Of a DNA stretch of 7,776 nucleotides, positions 6,488 through 7,776 are shown piece by piece. The stretch is taken from assembly GCA_036501345.1 (NCBI GenBank), contig DASYAN010000263.1:1-7776 (forward strand), given 5' to 3'. A program made the translations under genes and the position numbers. Within the stretch, counting starts at the first letter, position 1, and every line of letters begins with the position of its first letter. Below the pieces are notes generated by a model. It worked only from the letters and a program-made list of their open reading frames with translations, made no database searches and was not told where the DNA came from. Source of the stretch: DASYAN01 sp036501345 (GTDB taxonomy: Bacteria; Chloroflexota; Ktedonobacteria; Ktedonobacterales; Ktedonobacteraceae).

Positions 6488-6858
6488 AGCCCGCGTTGAA
6501 CGAACAAAGTATGAAACTGGTGCCCAACAGAGATTCGCTAGTGAGTGAGAATGCGAAACGGAATCACTCTTTCAGAACCCTTTCGTGAGCGGCTGACCGA
6601 AGAAAGTGCCTAATAGATTCTCTGAATGGTTTGTCTATAAAAATCTATAAGGTGGCAAGTAGGACAGATGGATGGCTCCCATGCGGCAAAAGAGCTCGAA
6701 AAAGTGGTCTTTTCACCTTCGCTACAGTGTAGTTGAGAGATGGGTCGCTGGCAAAGCGCTATCTCATTTGAGATTGAAAAGACAAATTGGGTGGTACCAC
6801 GGGGGCATCTGGAGCTCTCGTCCCTTAAGTAAGAAGATAGCAAGGGGCGAGGGCTTTT
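6488..6858 (+). promoter_or_regulatory. T-box riboswitch upstream of argC, apparent proline (CCC) specifier
   Basis: An RNA leader that binds an uncharged tRNA and then prevents premature termination. Stem I base: CCGC/GCGG (6491-6494 with 6589-6592), then a kink-turn of GTTGA (6495-6499) opposite GA (6587-6588). ACGAA/TTCGT (6500-6504 with 6582-6586) closes the specifier loop below and TGAAA/TTTCA (6512-6516 with 6570-6574) closes it above. Loop E is AGTA (6508-6511) opposite GAA (6575-6577), and the next three bases, CCC (6578-6580), occupy the specifier position. The apical hairpin is TTCGC/GCGAA (6534-6538 with 6553-6557), with an AGAGA bulge motif on its 5' side. Stem III: 6737-6743 pairs with 6759-6765, with an inner CGCT/AGCG. 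The T-box core GGGTGGTACCACG (6789-6801) forms the antiterminator: GGG/CCC (6789-6791 with 6822-6824), a 7-base bulge with TGGT (6792-6795), and 6799-6806 with 6814-6821. The bulge pairs with a tRNA ending in ACCA. About 140 bases between Stems I and III were not resolved. Confidence 0.9.
6813..6858 (+). terminator. Rho-independent terminator of the T-box leader
   Basis: AGCTCTCGTCCCTT (6813-6826) pairs along all 14 positions (two G-T pairs) with AAGGGGCGAGGGCT (6842-6855). The loop is 15 bases and a TTTT run (6855-6858) follows, with more T further on. Its 5' arm is the same segment that the T-box core uses to build the antiterminator, so the two structures exclude each other. It lies 35 bases before argC and would stop transcription when the cognate tRNA is charged. 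Confidence 0.9.
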
Positions 6859-6893
6859 GCTATTGTTTTGAGCTTTTGTAAGGTGGATGGCAA

Positions 6894-7776
6894 ATGAGAA
6901 CAGTTTCTATTGTGAATGTAACGAGTTATACAGCGTTGGAGTTACTGCGCTTGTTGACTCAGCATCCTGAATTCACTGTGACATCAATTACAGGGCGTAG
7001 CGCAGTGGGTAAGCGTTTAGAGAGCGTTTTTCCTCAATTACATGCTGTTCTGCCTCCGCCTGGCCACAATGTGCTAGCAATAGACCCTGCTCTTGTGATT
7101 ACTGAAGATGCGGGACGGACCGATCTAGCTTTTGTGTGTCTTCCACATGCAGCCGCAGCTGAATCAGTAATAAGCTTACTGAAGCGGGGTATCAAGGTTG
7201 TTGATCTGTCTGCCGATTTTCGCTTACGTGATGCTGATGTCTACGAAGAGTGGTATAAGCATAAGCATCCCGCTCCTGCCCTATTAGAAACAGCTGTCTA
7301 TGGTCTTTGTGAGCGCTATCGTGAGCAAGTGCGTACTACCTCGCTGGTTGCTAATCCTGGCTGTCACACCACTACCTCAATCCTGGCGCTGATCCCGGCT
7401 GTAGCTACTGGAATAGTTGGTCTCAACATAATTATCAACTCAATAACTGGTATCAGTGGCGGTGGACGTACGCCTTCGCTTAGCTATCACTATCCAGAAG
7501 CCAACGAAGATGCCAGTGCATATGGTCTTGAAGGCCATCGCCATATGCCCGAAATTGTGCAGGAGCTGGAGGCAGCTGCGGAAGCTGGTGGGCATCCTGT
7601 CAAGGATGGGTTACGACTAACATTTGTTCCGCATCTTGCGCCAATGACGCGTGGTATTCTGGCGACGTGCTATGCAGATTTGTTGGAAGATGAGCAAGGG
7701 CGTATTCTCACAAGCGAGGAGATTCGTTCATTCTATAGACAATACTATGCCAATGAACCATTTGTGCATATTGTTG
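6894..7776 (+). CDS. argC: N-acetyl-gamma-glutamyl-phosphate reductase (partial, 3' end beyond window)
   Basis: ArgC performs the NADPH-dependent reduction of N-acetylglutamyl-5-phosphate to the semialdehyde, the third step from glutamate to ornithine and arginine, in the cytosol. The window holds 294 codons of a protein usually about 310-350 long. Diagnostic motifs are Ser-Ala-Asp-Phe-Arg (106-110), Asn-Pro-Gly-Cys with catalytic Cys157, Ser-Gly-Gly-Gly-Arg (188-192), Gly-His-Arg-His-Met-Pro-Glu (214-220) and Pro-His-Leu-Ala-Pro-Met-Thr-Arg-Gly (246-254). The ATG at 6894 follows AAGGTGG (6880-6886) by 7 bases, and an in-frame TAA at 6879 rules out a longer protein. The N-terminal loop is odd: where relatives have Gly-Ala-Ser-Gly-Tyr-Ala-Gly, this one reads Asn-Val-Thr-Ser-Tyr-Thr-Ala (8-14), with no glycine. 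The T-box just upstream controls it. Other arginine genes (argJ, argB, argD) may follow beyond the window, which is not visible. Confidence 0.95.
   Translation, partial: MRTVSIVNVTSYTALELLRLLTQHPEFTVTSITGRSAVGKRLESVFPQLHAVLPPPGHNVLAIDPALVITEDAGRTDLAFVCLPHAAAAESVISLLKRGIKVVDLSADFRLRDADVYEEWYKHKHPAPALLETAVYGLCERYREQVRTTSLVANPGCHTTTSILALIPAVATGIVGLNIIINSITGISGGGRTPSLSYHYPEANEDASAYGLEGHRHMPEIVQELEAAAEAGGHPVKDGLRLTFVPHLAPMTRGILATCYADLLEDEQGRILTSEEIRSFYRQYYANEPFVHIV

Noticed and set aside
6584..6586. CGT, an arginine codon close to the specifier loop of the T-box
   Set aside because: These bases pair with 6500-6502 in the helix below the loop and lie beyond the conserved GAA-plus-three position, so they cannot serve as the specifier without breaking the canonical fold.
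6634..6650. Direct repeat TCTATAA twice, 10 bases apart
   Set aside because: Too short and AT-rich to mean anything on its own; part of the unresolved middle of the T-box leader.
6610..6843. 77-codon minus-strand open frame
   Set aside because: It is antisense to the T-box RNA with no product resemblance; chance frame.
6672..6881. 69-codon plus-strand open frame
   Set aside because: It lies within the T-box leader and its terminator, has no ribosome site and encodes nothing recognisable.
6887..6889. Upstream ATG as an alternative argC start
   Set aside because: It is out of frame with argC and reaches a stop after about 27 codons; the ATG at 6894 has the right ribosome-site spacing and continues into the ArgC sequence.

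Overview
The window looks like ordinary chromosome from a Chloroflexota bacterium, probably near Ktedonobacteria. This is an inference from gene style, not a database match. The clues are a long PknB-type receptor kinase with a Pro-rich linker and an exported C-terminal domain, Thr-Pro-rich lipoproteins, a flavin/NMT1-type ABC importer resembling the Chloroflexus RibXY type, and an ArgC with an Asn-Val-Thr-Ser nucleotide-binding loop. I see no mobile elements, rRNA or tRNA genes, or CRISPR arrays.

Layout. Positions 2-244 (+) are the end of an ABC importer permease. It is followed after a 12-bp hairpin (267-294) by its lipoprotein substrate-binding partner (319-1326, +). A perfect 17-bp inverted repeat (1351-1387) separates this pair from three minus-strand genes: a small PsbP-like lipoprotein (1437-2069), a transmembrane Ser/Thr kinase with an external beta-rich domain (2249-4444), and a CDF-family metal exporter with an unusually long cytosolic tail (4770-6227). 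Each of the three has its own plausible promoter and a leader of some length, so they are probably separate transcription units. The 325-base gap 4445-4769 holds the kinase promoter and a structured leader.

The 666-base gap 6228-6893 is a divergent control region. A promoter for the CDF gene points left and a TTGACA promoter (6431-6459) points right. The rightward transcript begins with a T-box riboswitch (about 6488-6858). I could fold its kink-turn, loop E, specifier loop, apical loop, Stem III, antiterminator and competing terminator by hand. It controls argC (6894 to the window end, partial).

The most notable point is that the specifier codon in the folded loop reads CCC (proline), not an arginine codon. 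The discriminator-pairing base predicts a tRNA ending in ACCA, which is compatible with tRNA-Pro. If correct, the glutamate-to-ornithine branch started by ArgC is induced by proline starvation, which suggests that ornithine is this organism's proline precursor. ArgC itself lacks all three glycines of the usual N-terminal nucleotide-binding loop while keeping its catalytic motifs. The CDF exporter appears to carry three tandem copies of the cytosolic dimerisation domain instead of one.
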